Shown here: positions 46,252-54,827 of the stretch, piece after piece
Layout: each line of letters begins with the position of its first letter
How positions within the stretch are numbered: position 1 is the stretch's first letter
NCBI GenBank assembly: GCA_934553255.1
Contig: CAKTEZ010000001.1
Coordinates: 1-64,000, forward strand
Origin: an uncultured Oscillospiraceae bacterium
GTDB taxonomy: Bacteria; Bacillota; Clostridia; Oscillospirales; Oscillospiraceae
Length of the DNA: 64,000 nt
Direction of reading: 5' to 3'
Program-made: the position numbers and the translations under genes
Notes under the pieces: generated by a model
Database searches by the model: none
What the model was told of the DNA's origin: nothing
The model's input: the letters and a program-made list of their open reading frames with translations, nothing else

Positions 46252-47178
46252 CTACTCCGCGAGCGCGCGCACATCCGCGAGCGACAGCGCGGGCTGGAGC
46301 GCAAGGTCGATGCCGAAACCCACCAGCCGCGCGAGGTCCTCCACCTGCGCGTCGATGTCGCGCATCGTGACCGTCACGCTCCGGTGGCCGCGCAGCGCCT
46401 CCGGCTCCAGCTCCGGCGCGCCCGCCTCCTCCAGCACGTCGCGCGCCAGCGTCGCCGCGTCCACCACGGTCGGCACGCCCACCGCGACCACCGGCACGCC
46501 CAGCGTCTCGCGCGTGAGCGCAAGGCGGTGGTTGCCGACGCCGCTGCCGGGGACGATGCCTGCGTCGGAGAGCTGCACGGTCGTGCAGACCCGTCCCAGC
46601 CGCTGCGCGCACAGCGCGTCCACGGCGATGATGACCTCCGGCTGCACGGTCTGCGCCGCCGCGCGCACCAGCTCCGCGGCCTCCACGCCCGTCCGCCCGA
46701 GGACGCTCGGGGTCAGCACGCTCACCGCCGTCAGCGTGGAAAACGGCTCGTCCGTCGCCAGATGCCGCGTCACGAGAATGTGATCCATACTCTTCGGCCC
46801 CACCGCGTCCGGCGTCATCGCGCGGTTGCCAAGCCCCACCACCAGCGCGCGCCGCACCTCGCGGGGGAGCAGCGCGCGCAGTTCCGCGCCCAGCACGCCC
46901 GCCGCGCCGTCGAGCCACCGCGTCCGCGTGCGGCACGCGCGCAGGTCCAGCGTCACATAGGTCCCGCGCGGCTTGCCGAGCGCGCGCGACGCCGTTTCGC
47001 TCTCCACGCGCACCGTCGTCACGCCGCAGCCGCGGCGGCAGCACTCCGCGACGCGCAGGCCCTCGATTTCCTCGTTTTCTGCCGCTGCGCGCCAGAGCGC
47101 GTGCGCCTCCAACGCCAGATCGGTCCGCCGCTGCTCCAAAAAACCGCCCTCTTTCCACAAAATCTGGTGTATTGCCAT
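46252..47178 (-). CDS. gpr: Germination protease GPR (spore protease)
   Basis: 308 aa from the ATG at 47178 (GGGGACATACTG upstream); an ATG nine codons earlier has no binding site. GPR degrades small acid-soluble spore proteins at germination. EQRRTDLALEAHAL near 15-28 matches the propeptide processing site known from Bacillus (cut before TDLA-x-EA). Downstream parts VGLGNRAMTPDAVGP near 120 and GPKSMDHI fit the family. Its presence implies that the organism can form endospores. Divergent from rpsT, the usual Firmicutes pairing. Confidence 0.95.
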   Translation of the reverse strand: MAIHQILWKEGGFLEQRRTDLALEAHALWRAAAENEEIEGLRVAECCRRGCGVTTVRVESETASRALGKPRGTYVTLDLRACRTRTRWLDGAAGVLGAELRALLPREVRRALVVGLGNRAMTPDAVGPKSMDHILVTRHLATDEPFSTLTAVSVLTPSVLGRTGVEAAELVRAAAQTVQPEVIIAVDALCAQRLGRVCTTVQLSDAGIVPGSGVGNHRLALTRETLGVPVVAVGVPTVVDAATLARDVLEEAGAPELEPEALRGHRSVTVTMRDIDAQVEDLARLVGFGIDLALQPALSLADVRALAE

Positions 47179-47237
47179 CAGTATGTCCCCTAAATTTTGA
47201 AGCATACAAAAAAGTGGAGAAAATCTTGAAAAAATGC

Positions 47238-47266
47238 TTGCAATTCCGCGGGAACTTTGCTAAAAT
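47238..47266 (+). promoter_or_regulatory. rpsT promoter
   Basis: TTGCAA (47238-47243), 17-base spacer, TAAAAT (47261-47266), 64 bases before the TTG start. Confidence 0.75.
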
Positions 47267-47330
47267 ACCATTCTGCACGGTGGAATTTTCGAGTTTTGCC
47301 GTCAAATCCCAACCGGAGGAGGTGTTTGGT

Positions 47331-47594
47331 TTGCCGAATATTAAGTCTGCCAAGAAGCGCGTCCAGCTCGCTGAGGTGCGTAACGCCCGCAATAAGGCCG
47401 ACAAGTCCGCACTGAAGACCGCACTCAAGAAGTTCGAGGCGGCTGCCGCTGAAGGCAATCGCACCGAGGCCGAGGGTGCTTACAAGGTCGCAGTCAAGAT
47501 CGTCGATAAGTCCGCTGCGAAGGGCCTGCTGCACAAGAACAATGCCGCTCACAAGAAGAGCGCCATGACGCTCAAGCTCAACAACATTGGCTGA
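47331..47594 (+). CDS. rpsT: 30S ribosomal protein S20
   Basis: 87 aa from a TTG at 47331 with GGAGGAGG 8 bases upstream; longer readings cross the promoter. LPNIKSAKKRVQLAEVRNARNKADKS is the S20 opening and the protein is Lys/Ala-rich and helical. S20 often uses a non-ATG start with self-regulation in other bacteria; whether that holds here is unknown. Confidence 0.95.
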   Translation: MPNIKSAKKRVQLAEVRNARNKADKSALKTALKKFEAAAAEGNRTEAEGAYKVAVKIVDKSAAKGLLHKNNAAHKKSAMTLKLNNIG

Positions 47595-47604
47595 TGCAAA
47601 CCAC

Positions 47605-47639
47605 AAGAGCCGTCCTGCCGGACGGCTCTTTTCTCTTTT
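47605..47639 (+). terminator. Terminator after rpsT
   Basis: 11-bp stem AAGAGCCGTCC/GGACGGCTCTT (47605-47615 with 47620-47630) with a T-rich tail. Confidence 0.88.
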
Positions 47640-47683
47640 CGCCGCGCGCGGCGCGGAATATCCTGACGGAGAGGAGAAATGTT

Positions 47684-49549
47684 ATGTTAACCCTATTTGA
47701 TCCGCGCGACGCGTGCTGCAAGACGCCGTTTGGGGCGGTGAAGGTCTTTTCCGCGGTGGACTTCACCTTCTACCCGCGCGAAAACGCCGTCACCGGCTGC
47801 ACGCTGCTCGCGCATCATGAATTTTCCGACCGCTGGACGGAGACGGAGCTTCTGCCCACCGCCGACGAGACGGGGGAGAGGGCCTTTTCCGGCACATTTT
47901 TTGCCCCCTCGCAGCCGGAACTGATCTGGTATCACTTCCGCCTGCGCTGGGCGGACGGCGGCGAAAGCTGCTACGGCAAGGACGGCCTCCAGAGCTGGGA
48001 CAAGGTCACGCCCTGGCAGCTGACCGTTTACGACGGCCGCGCGAAAACGCCGGACTGGTTTGGCCGCGGCGTGAGCTACCAGATCTTTCCGGACCGCTTC
48101 CGCCGCGCGAAAAAGCGCAGCACGGCGGGGCTGGTGGGTCACCGCACGCTGCACGAGGATTGGGATGAGCTGCCGCTGTGCGGCCCGAACGAGCGCGGCG
48201 ACTACTGTGAGGACTTTTTCGGCGGCGACCTCGCGGGCATTACGGAAAAACTGGATTACCTCGCCTCACTCCATGTCACGACGCTCTACCTCAATCCGAT
48301 CTTCGAGGCGGCGTCCAACCACCGCTACGATACCGCGGACTACGAGCGCATCGACCCGCTCCTCGGCGATGAGGACGATTTCCGCACCCTCTGCGCCGAG
48401 GCGAAAAAGCGCGGCATCCGCGTTATGCTCGACGGCGTGTTCAACCACACGGGCGCGAAGAGCCGCTACTTCAACGCGGACGGCTTTTATCCCACGCGCG
48501 GCGCGGCGCAGGGGAGCGACTCGCCCTATTATCCGTGGTACCATTTTCATCCGTTCCCCACGGACTACGATGCGTGGTGGGGCATCAAGAACCTGCCCGC
48601 TGTCAACGAGCTGGAAAAGAGTTATGTAAACTACATCGTGACGGGCGAAAACTCCATTATCCGCCGCTGGCTGCGCGCGGGCGCGAGCGCCTGGCGGCTG
48701 GACGTGGCCGACGAGCTGCCGGACGCGTTTATTGCCGATATTCGCGCAGCGATGCAGGAGGAATTTCCGGACGCCTATCTTCTCGGCGAGGTGTGGGAGG
48801 ACGGCACGAACAAGATCGCCTATTCCGAGCGCCGCCGGTACCTTCTCGGCGGGGAGCTGCACGGTCTGATGAATTATCCGTTCCGTACGGCGCTGATGGC
48901 GTACCTCAAGGGCGCGGGCGACGCCGCCTCCTTCCGCGACGCGATGGAGACCGTTCGGGAGAATTACCCTGCGCCGGCCTTTTACGGCGCGATGAATTTC
49001 CTCTCCACGCATGACACCCCGCGCCTGCTGACGATCCTCGGCTGCGACCACCCGCCGCTCGATAAGGACGAACGCCGCGGCTACCGTCTTTCGTCTGCCG
49101 AGCATACGCGCGGCATGGCGCTGCTGCGGCTCGCGGCATTGGTGCTGTACGCCTTCCCCGGCTCGCCCACGGTCTATTACGGCGACGAGGCGGGCATGGA
49201 GGGCTTTGAAGACCCCTTCAACCGCTGCACCTATCCGTGGGGGAGGGAGGACGCGTCTTTGCTGGACTATTTCCGCACGCTCGGCGCGCTGCGCGCGCAG
49301 CGTGAGTCGCTGCAAAGCGGAGAGCTGTCCTATCCGCTGGCGGAGGGGCGCGTGCTGTGCTTTGCGCGCCGCAGCGGGGACGAGCTGTCGCTCTGCGCCG
49401 TCAATGCAGGAGACGAGCCGGCGGCGGTTTCTCTGCCGTGGGACGGAGCGCTTGCGCGCGACGCGCTCGGCGGGCAGTCGTTCCTTGCCGAAAGCGGGCG
49501 GCTGCACATCGCGCTCATGCCCTACGACGGGCTTCTGCTGACGGAGTGA
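47684..49549 (+). CDS. GH13 alpha-glucosidase/cyclomaltodextrinase-type enzyme
   Basis: 621 aa from the ATG at 47684 (GGAGAGGAGAAATGTT upstream). An N-terminal beta domain (about 1-120) of the neopullulanase type precedes the GH13 barrel: DGVFNHTG near 250 (region I), WRLDVADELP near 345 (nucleophile Asp), LLGEVWED near 371 (acid/base Glu) and FLSTHDTPR near 448 (third Asp). No signal peptide, so it cuts maltodextrins or cyclodextrins in the cytoplasm. No transporter or regulator gene is adjacent. Specificity cannot be settled by eye. Confidence 0.9.
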   Translation: MLTLFDPRDACCKTPFGAVKVFSAVDFTFYPRENAVTGCTLLAHHEFSDRWTETELLPTADETGERAFSGTFFAPSQPELIWYHFRLRWADGGESCYGKDGLQSWDKVTPWQLTVYDGRAKTPDWFGRGVSYQIFPDRFRRAKKRSTAGLVGHRTLHEDWDELPLCGPNERGDYCEDFFGGDLAGITEKLDYLASLHVTTLYLNPIFEAASNHRYDTADYERIDPLLGDEDDFRTLCAEAKKRGIRVMLDGVFNHTGAKSRYFNADGFYPTRGAAQGSDSPYYPWYHFHPFPTDYDAWWGIKNLPAVNELEKSYVNYIVTGENSIIRRWLRAGASAWRLDVADELPDAFIADIRAAMQEEFPDAYLLGEVWEDGTNKIAYSERRRYLLGGELHGLMNYPFRTALMAYLKGAGDAASFRDAMETVRENYPAPAFYGAMNFLSTHDTPRLLTILGCDHPPLDKDERRGYRLSSAEHTRGMALLRLAALVLYAFPGSPTVYYGDEAGMEGFEDPFNRCTYPWGREDASLLDYFRTLGALRAQRESLQSGELSYPLAEGRVLCFARRSGDELSLCAVNAGDEPAAVSLPWDGALARDALGGQSFLAESGRLHIALMPYDGLLLTE

Positions 49550-49566
49550 CGATGGGAGGAATGCTT

Positions 49567-49587
49567 TGCGTTTCACGTGAAACATTC
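49567..49587. other. parS centromere site (perfect palindromic core)
   Basis: GTTTCACGTGAAAC at 49570-49583 is the parS core and the 16-base site at 49569-49584 differs from the usual TGTTTCACGTGAAACA only in its first base. It lies between the GH13 gene and parA and about 25 kb from the presumed oriC. Confidence 0.85.
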
Positions 49588-49643
49588 CTCTTTTCCGTTT
49601 GCGCGGTTTCCGCAAATTCCGATTGAAAAATTTTGCTTTGCGG

Positions 49644-49671
49644 TTGAAATCAGCGTGAATTGTGTTATACT
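49644..49671 (+). promoter_or_regulatory. parA promoter
   Basis: TTGAAA (49644-49649), 16-base spacer, TATACT (49666-49671). Confidence 0.65.
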
Positions 49672-49725
49672 GAACCAAATAGATTTTGACGCTCCGGCAC
49701 ATGGCCGGTTTCCGGAGGAAGGCGG

Positions 49726-50496
49726 GTGACGGCTTTGGCGAAAACCATTGCGATCGTAAATCAAAAAGGAGGCGTCGGCAAGACGACCACCTGCGTGAAT
49801 ATGACGGCCGCGCTCTGCGAGCGCGGCAAGCGCGTGCTGCTGTGCGACTTCGACCCGCAGGCGAACTCCACCTCCGGCATGGGCGTGGACAAGTCTCTCT
49901 CGCAGGGCGTTTACGATGTGCTTATCAACGGCACGGACGCGAAAAGCGCCGTGGTCGCCACGCGCTACGGCGATGTGCTGCCCTCCGCCAAGGCGCTGGC
50001 GGGCGCGGGCATCGAGATGATCGACCGCCCGCGGCGCGAGTTTCTGCTCAAGGACGCGCTGGACGCGCTCTCGCCGGACTATGACTTCATTCTCATCGAC
50101 TGCCCGCCCTCGCTCGAGCTGCTGACGCTCAACGGGCTGTGTGCGGCGGATACGCTGCTCGTGCCGGTGCAGGGCGAGTATTACGCGCTCGAGGGACTTT
50201 CCGACCTGATGAACACCGTACGCATCGTGCGCCGCAGCCTGAACCCGAAGCTGGAGCTGGAGGGCGTGCTGCTGACGATGTTCGACGGGCGCACCAACCT
50301 TGCTATGCAGGTGGCAGAGGAGGTCAAGCGCTACTTCCCGGGCAAGGTGTATGCGACAGTCATTCCGCGCAACGTGCGCCTTTCCGAAGCGCCGAGCCAC
50401 GGCAAGCCCATCAATGCCTACGACCGCACCTCCCGCGGCGCGGAGGCCTACGGCGCCTTTGCCGACGAGTTTCTGAAGAAAAGTGAAAAGGCGTAA
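49726..50496 (+). CDS. parA: Chromosome-partitioning ATPase ParA/Soj
   Basis: 256 aa from the GTG at 49726 with GGAGGAAGG upstream. Deviant Walker A QKGGVGKTTT near 13-22, CDFDPQANSTSGMG near 40-53, and Walker B DCPPSLELLTLN near 125-136. It works with ParB and parS to move the origin region and influences DnaA in Bacillus. Followed by parB after 83 bases. Confidence 0.97.
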   Translation: MTALAKTIAIVNQKGGVGKTTTCVNMTAALCERGKRVLLCDFDPQANSTSGMGVDKSLSQGVYDVLINGTDAKSAVVATRYGDVLPSAKALAGAGIEMIDRPRREFLLKDALDALSPDYDFILIDCPPSLELLTLNGLCAADTLLVPVQGEYYALEGLSDLMNTVRIVRRSLNPKLELEGVLLTMFDGRTNLAMQVAEEVKRYFPGKVYATVIPRNVRLSEAPSHGKPINAYDRTSRGAEAYGAFADEFLKKSEKA

Positions 50497-50579
50497 AACG
50501 ATCCGGCGCGATCTCAAATAACGCGCAGGAACGAAAGCTGCATAGCTTGGAGATACCTTTTACAGAAAGGAGAATTTTC

Positions 50580-51470
50580 ATGGCAAATGCCAACCGAGGG
50601 CTGGGCAAGGGCCTCGGCGCGCTGCTCGGCGACGCCGCGCTGCGTACCGAAAGCGCCGACAGCTTGTATCTGCCCATCGCACAGGTGGAAAGCTGCGCGA
50701 CGCAGCCGCGCCGAAATTTTGACGACGAGGCGCTTGCCGACCTCGCCGACTCCATTCGAGAACACGGCATCATTCAGCCGCTGACCGTGCGGAAGCTTGC
50801 CTCCGGCTACTATCAGATCATCGCGGGCGAGCGTCGTTGGCGCGCCGCGCGCATGGCGGGACTCACGCAGGTCCCCGCCATCGTCATCGAGGCGGACGAC
50901 CGTAAGGCGATGGAGCTGGCGCTCATTGAGAACTTGCAGCGCGAGGATCTCGACCCCATTGAGGAAGCCGAGGGCTACAAGACCCTGATGGAGACCTACC
51001 ACATGACGCAGGAGGATGTGGCGGCGCGCGTGGCAAAGTCCCGTCCCGCCGTGGCAAACGCGCTGCGCCTGCTTGCGTTGGATAAGGATGTGCGCGAGCT
51101 GCTGACGGGCGGACAGCTTTCCGCGGGCCACGCCCGCGCGCTGCTGCCGCTGAGCGCCGTCAAGCAGCGCGAGGCCGCGCAGACCGTGCTGGCGCAGGGG
51201 CTGAATGTCCGCCAGACCGAGGCGCTGGTCAAGCGCCTGACGACGGAAAAGAAAACGCGCGACCCGAGCGTAGAGGAAATGACGCGCCGCCTGCACACCC
51301 ATATCGCGGAGGAGGAGCTGACCGCGTCGCTCGGCCGCGGCGTGAAGATCGTCGGCGGCCGCAAAAAGGGCCGTATCGAGCTGGATTATTACGATCTGGA
51401 CGATCTGAACGACCTGCTTGACGCGCTCGGCACGTTGCAGCACCGCAAAAACGGAGGAAGCAAGAAGTGA
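50580..51470 (+). CDS. parB: Chromosome-partitioning protein ParB/Spo0J
   Basis: 296 aa from the ATG at 50580 (AAAGGAGAATTTTC upstream). MANANRGLGKGLGALLGD is the ParA-stimulating N-terminus; IAGERRWRAARMAG near 80-93 is the CTP-binding box; ENLQREDLDP near 115; helix-turn-helix TQEDVAARVAKSRPAVANAL near 142-161; the C-terminal dimerisation part is Lys/Asp-rich. A CTP-dependent clamp that loads at parS. The next gene overlaps its stop. Confidence 0.97.
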   Translation: MANANRGLGKGLGALLGDAALRTESADSLYLPIAQVESCATQPRRNFDDEALADLADSIREHGIIQPLTVRKLASGYYQIIAGERRWRAARMAGLTQVPAIVIEADDRKAMELALIENLQREDLDPIEEAEGYKTLMETYHMTQEDVAARVAKSRPAVANALRLLALDKDVRELLTGGQLSAGHARALLPLSAVKQREAAQTVLAQGLNVRQTEALVKRLTTEKKTRDPSVEEMTRRLHTHIAEEELTASLGRGVKIVGGRKKGRIELDYYDLDDLNDLLDALGTLQHRKNGGSKK

Positions 51471-51862
51471 CCGATTTTATCCACGAAGCACCGGTGCCGG
51501 AGGAAAAGCCGACCGCGCCGGAGAAGCCGACGAGCGAGAAGGAACGCCAGAAGCGCGTTTACATCTATGTCGCCGTCCTCTTTACCATGGCGTTTCTTTT
51601 GATCCTGTGGTCGTTTTTGGCGAACCACCGCTCCAACCAACAGGTCATCAGCGAGCTGCGCGGCAGCACCGATCTGGTGCAGTCCACCATCGAGCAGAAC
51701 ATGGAGTTGGAGGAGGAAGTCCGTTCGCTCGAACAGGAGGTCGACGAGCTGGAAAAAAGGCTCGCGGACGCACAGAGCGCGTTGACCGAGGCGCTGGGCG
51801 AGGCGGAGAAGTACCGTGCGCTGTATGAGGAATCTGCCGCGGGAGAGAACGAAGCGCCGTAA
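51467..51862 (+). CDS. Single-pass membrane protein with coiled coil, translationally coupled to parB
   Basis: 131 aa from a GTG at 51467 that overlaps the parB TGA by 4 bases. A Pro/Glu/Lys-rich N-terminus (about 1-30), one membrane helix (about 33-52), then a coiled coil of about 60 residues with regular Leu spacing (MELEEEVRSLEQEVDELEKRL). The layout resembles FtsL/FtsB-like or septum-associated anchors, but there is no clear homology I can name. The coupling suggests a link to chromosome segregation (inference). Confidence 0.75.
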   Translation: MTDFIHEAPVPEEKPTAPEKPTSEKERQKRVYIYVAVLFTMAFLLILWSFLANHRSNQQVISELRGSTDLVQSTIEQNMELEEEVRSLEQEVDELEKRLADAQSALTEALGEAEKYRALYEESAAGENEAP

Positions 51863-51875
51863 GGGAGAACAGGAC

Positions 51876-51896
51876 TGCGTTTCACATGAAACATTC
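51876..51896. other. Second parS-like site, one central change
   Basis: This 21-base stretch matches the first parS with its flanks at 20 positions; the core reads GTTTCACATGAAAC, with A in place of the central G. It lies between the coiled-coil gene and serS. Whether ParB loads here is unknown. Confidence 0.6.
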
Positions 51897-51941
51897 TGAC
51901 GCGTTCAGGCGTCGATACAATTTATTTTGAGGTAGGAGATT

Positions 51942-53246
51942 ATGCTGGACATTCGATTTATCCGCGAAAATCCCGACCTGGTGCGGGAAAACATCAAGAA
52001 GAAGTTTCAGGACGCGAAGCTTCCCCTCGTGGACGAGGTGCTGGAGCTGGACGAAAAGAAGCGCGCCGCCATCACCGAGGCGAGCGAGCTGCGCGCGCAG
52101 CGCAATCAGCTTTCTAAGCAGGTCGGTATGCTGATGGGGCAGGCGAAGAAGGACCCGAGCAAGCTGGAGGAGGCCGAAGCGGTCAAGGCCAAGGTCAAGG
52201 CGCAGGCAGACCGTCTGGCGGAACTGGAAAAGCTGGAGGTCGAGTACGAGGAGAGGCTGCATCAGGATATGCTGCAGATCCCGAACATCATCGACCCGAG
52301 CGTTCCCATCGGACCGGACGACAGCTGCAATGTCGAGGTGGAGCGCTTCGGCGAGCCGAAAACGCCGGACTTTGATATTCCGTACCACACGCAGATCATG
52401 GAGAGCTTTGACGGCGTGGATATGGACGCGGCGGGCCGCGTGTCCGGCGCGGGCTTCTACTATCTGCTCGGCGACATCGCGCGGCTGCACGAGGGTGTGC
52501 TTGCCTATGCGCGCGATTTTATGATCGACAAGGGCTTCACCTTCTGCATCCCGCCGTTCATGATCCACGGCAATGTGGTCGAGGGCGTGATGAGCCAGAC
52601 CGACATGGACGCCATGATGTACAAGATCGAGGGCGAGGACCTCTATCTCATCGGCACGAGCGAGCATTCGATGGTCGGCCGCTTCATCGGCGAGATCCTG
52701 CCGGAGGAGAGCCTGCCGCAGACGCTGACCTCGTACTCCCCCTGCTTCCGCAAGGAGAAGGGTTCGCACGGATTGGAGGAGCGCGGCGTGTACCGCATCC
52801 ACCAGTTTGAAAAGCAGGAGATGATCGTGGTCTGCAAGAGCGAGGACAGCATGAAGTGGTACGAGCAGATGTGGAAATGGAGCGTGGAGCTGTTCCGCAG
52901 CATGGACATTCCCGTGCGCCAGCTCGAGTGCTGCTCCGGCGATCTCGCCGACCTGAAGGTCAAAAGCTGCGACATCGAGGCGTGGTCCCCGCGTCAGCAG
53001 AAGTATTTCGAGGTCTGCTCCTGCTCCAACCTCGGCGACGCACAGGCGCGCCGACTGAAGATCCGCGTCAAGGGCGCGGACGGCAAGCTGTATCTGCCGC
53101 ACACGCTCAACAACACCGTGGTCGCGCCGCCGCGTATGCTCATCGCGCTGCTGGAGAACAACCTGCAGGCGGACGGCAGCGTGCTTATTCCGAAGGTCCT
53201 CCAGCCCTATATGGGCGGCAAGGAGAAGCTGACGCCGAAAAAGTAA
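51942..53246 (+). CDS. serS: Seryl-tRNA synthetase
   Basis: 434 aa. MLDIRFIRENPDLVRENIKKK opens the long antiparallel coiled-coil arm (about 1-105) that binds tRNASer. Class II motifs follow: SPCFRKEKGSHGLEERGVYRIHQFEKQEM near 265-293 (motif 2) and the C-terminal NNTVVAPPRMLIALLENN (motif 3). GAGGTAGGAG precedes the ATG. No T-box is seen in the short upstream gap. Confidence 0.97.
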   Translation: MLDIRFIRENPDLVRENIKKKFQDAKLPLVDEVLELDEKKRAAITEASELRAQRNQLSKQVGMLMGQAKKDPSKLEEAEAVKAKVKAQADRLAELEKLEVEYEERLHQDMLQIPNIIDPSVPIGPDDSCNVEVERFGEPKTPDFDIPYHTQIMESFDGVDMDAAGRVSGAGFYYLLGDIARLHEGVLAYARDFMIDKGFTFCIPPFMIHGNVVEGVMSQTDMDAMMYKIEGEDLYLIGTSEHSMVGRFIGEILPEESLPQTLTSYSPCFRKEKGSHGLEERGVYRIHQFEKQEMIVVCKSEDSMKWYEQMWKWSVELFRSMDIPVRQLECCSGDLADLKVKSCDIEAWSPRQQKYFEVCSCSNLGDAQARRLKIRVKGADGKLYLPHTLNNTVVAPPRMLIALLENNLQADGSVLIPKVLQPYMGGKEKLTPKK

Positions 53247-53309
53247 AGCAATTCCACTCTGCAATATTTTTGCGCGATATTACAAATAGTTTTCAAAACG
53301 AGGTGTGTA

Positions 53310-54365
53310 ATGGGCGTTTCCGAGCGTAAACAGGAGCTGCCGTGGCTCAATCTGGCGTTCTGCGCGATGGTCCTCGGCAGTCATTGCTCCGGTCACCCCA
53401 TCACGCAGCTTGACCCGCAGAGCGGGCAGTTCGCGCTGGTCTATCTGCTTCAGCGGCTGAGCTATGTGAGCGTGTACGGCTTTTTCCTGCTCAGCGGCAT
53501 CAAGCTGACGCTGCCGCGTCGGCGGCGTGTGAGCGTAGGGGAGTACTACCGCGGACGGCTCAGGTCCATTTTCCTGCCGTACCTGCTCTGTATGCTGGTC
53601 TACTATGCGTGGTTCAGCGTCGTGCTGGGGTACTTCCGGCCATCGGTCGGCGATTTCCTTGGCTATCTGGTGCGCGGCGACCTGTCCAGTCCGTTCTACT
53701 TCATTGTCGCGCTCGCGCAGTTCGTGCTGCTCATGCCGCTGCTGCGGTACACGGCGGAGCATATTTCGCCCGCGCTGGCGCTGCCGTTGGCGCTTGCGGT
53801 GAGCTGGATGAGCGAGCTGTACTTCGAGCCGTTTTTGCAGCTGTTTGACCCGTCTGTCACATTTGCCTATGGCGACCGCGTGTTCACGACGTACCTCTTT
53901 TATTACCTCGCGGGCTGCTACATCGGGCAGCGGTACGAGGACTTTATCACGGCTCTGCGGCGAAACCGACGGTTCGTTATCGGCGCGTTCGTGCTGTTTG
54001 CGGCGTTTGATCTGCTCCTGTCCTACCGCGGGCGGGTGCTGGCGCTGTGGTCGCCGCTCTGGCCGATGGCGCACTTGGCGTATCTGTTGGCGGGCATCGC
54101 GTTCTGTTTCCTTGCGGCGGCGGAGATCGGACGGCCGCTCCCGCGTGCGCTCGCACAGGTGGATAAGGCGAGCTTTCTGATCTATCTCTATCATGCGCTG
54201 GTCATCTCCGCGCTCGATAAGCTGCTTGAACGCGCGGGCGTCGGCGGCGTGGCCGTGCCGTATGCCATCCGCATCGCGGTGGTGTTCGTGCTGGTGCCGC
54301 TGGGCTGTATTGCGTGGCAGCGTCTGTGGAGCGCGGTAAAAACGGCGGGGAACGCCGAAGCATAA
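53310..54365 (+). CDS. Acyltransferase-3 family membrane protein
   Basis: 351 aa, ten or so membrane helices. The N-terminal segment has the family His (SHCSGH near 25-30) and FFLLSGI near 60, then RLRSIFLPYL. The C-terminal YLYHALVI is a common feature. Such proteins acylate sugars of surface polymers or other small substrates. GAGGTGTG precedes the ATG. Neighbours (serS, mscL) give no functional hint. Confidence 0.85.
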   Translation: MGVSERKQELPWLNLAFCAMVLGSHCSGHPITQLDPQSGQFALVYLLQRLSYVSVYGFFLLSGIKLTLPRRRRVSVGEYYRGRLRSIFLPYLLCMLVYYAWFSVVLGYFRPSVGDFLGYLVRGDLSSPFYFIVALAQFVLLMPLLRYTAEHISPALALPLALAVSWMSELYFEPFLQLFDPSVTFAYGDRVFTTYLFYYLAGCYIGQRYEDFITALRRNRRFVIGAFVLFAAFDLLLSYRGRVLALWSPLWPMAHLAYLLAGIAFCFLAAAEIGRPLPRALAQVDKASFLIYLYHALVISALDKLLERAGVGGVAVPYAIRIAVVFVLVPLGCIAWQRLWSAVKTAGNAEA

Positions 54366-54380
54366 GACAGGAGAGAGGAT

Positions 54381-54827
54381 ATGAAGAAGGTTTTTGAAGA
54401 ATTTAAGGCGTTTGCCATGCGCGGCAATGTGCTGGATATGGCCGTCGGCGTTGTCATCGGCGGCGCGTTCGGCAAGATCACGACCTCGTTGGTGAACGAC
54501 ATCATCATGCCGCTCATCTCCATGATCATCGGCGGTGTGGATTTTTCTGCATGGAAATGGGTACTCAAGGCTGCCGTAGTGGAGGGTACCGAGGTCATTA
54601 AGCCAGAGATCGCCGTGAACTTCGGCAATCTGGTCTCCGTCGTTCTGGACTTTATCATCATCGCATTCGCGGTGTTCTGTATGCTCAAGGCCATCAACAA
54701 GGTGCACGATAAGCTCTCCAAGCCCGAGCCGGAGGCCGAACCGGAGCCTGAGGAAGAGCCGGAGCCGACGAAGGAGGAGCTGCTGCTCACCGAGATCCGC
54801 GACCTTTTGAAGGAGCAGAGCAAGTGA
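54381..54827 (+). CDS. mscL: Large-conductance mechanosensitive channel MscL
   Basis: 148 aa. MKKVFEEFKAFAMRGNVLDMAVGVVIGGAFGKI is the classic amphipathic start plus first pore helix; the second membrane helix is at about 90-110; the C-terminus is a Glu/Pro-rich stretch then a helix EELLLTEIRDLLKEQ that bundles in the pentamer. It releases solutes at osmotic downshock. AGGAGAGAGGAT upstream. Its stop overlaps rsmG by 4 bases. Confidence 0.97.
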   Translation: MKKVFEEFKAFAMRGNVLDMAVGVVIGGAFGKITTSLVNDIIMPLISMIIGGVDFSAWKWVLKAAVVEGTEVIKPEIAVNFGNLVSVVLDFIIIAFAVFCMLKAINKVHDKLSKPEPEAEPEPEEEPEPTKEELLLTEIRDLLKEQSK

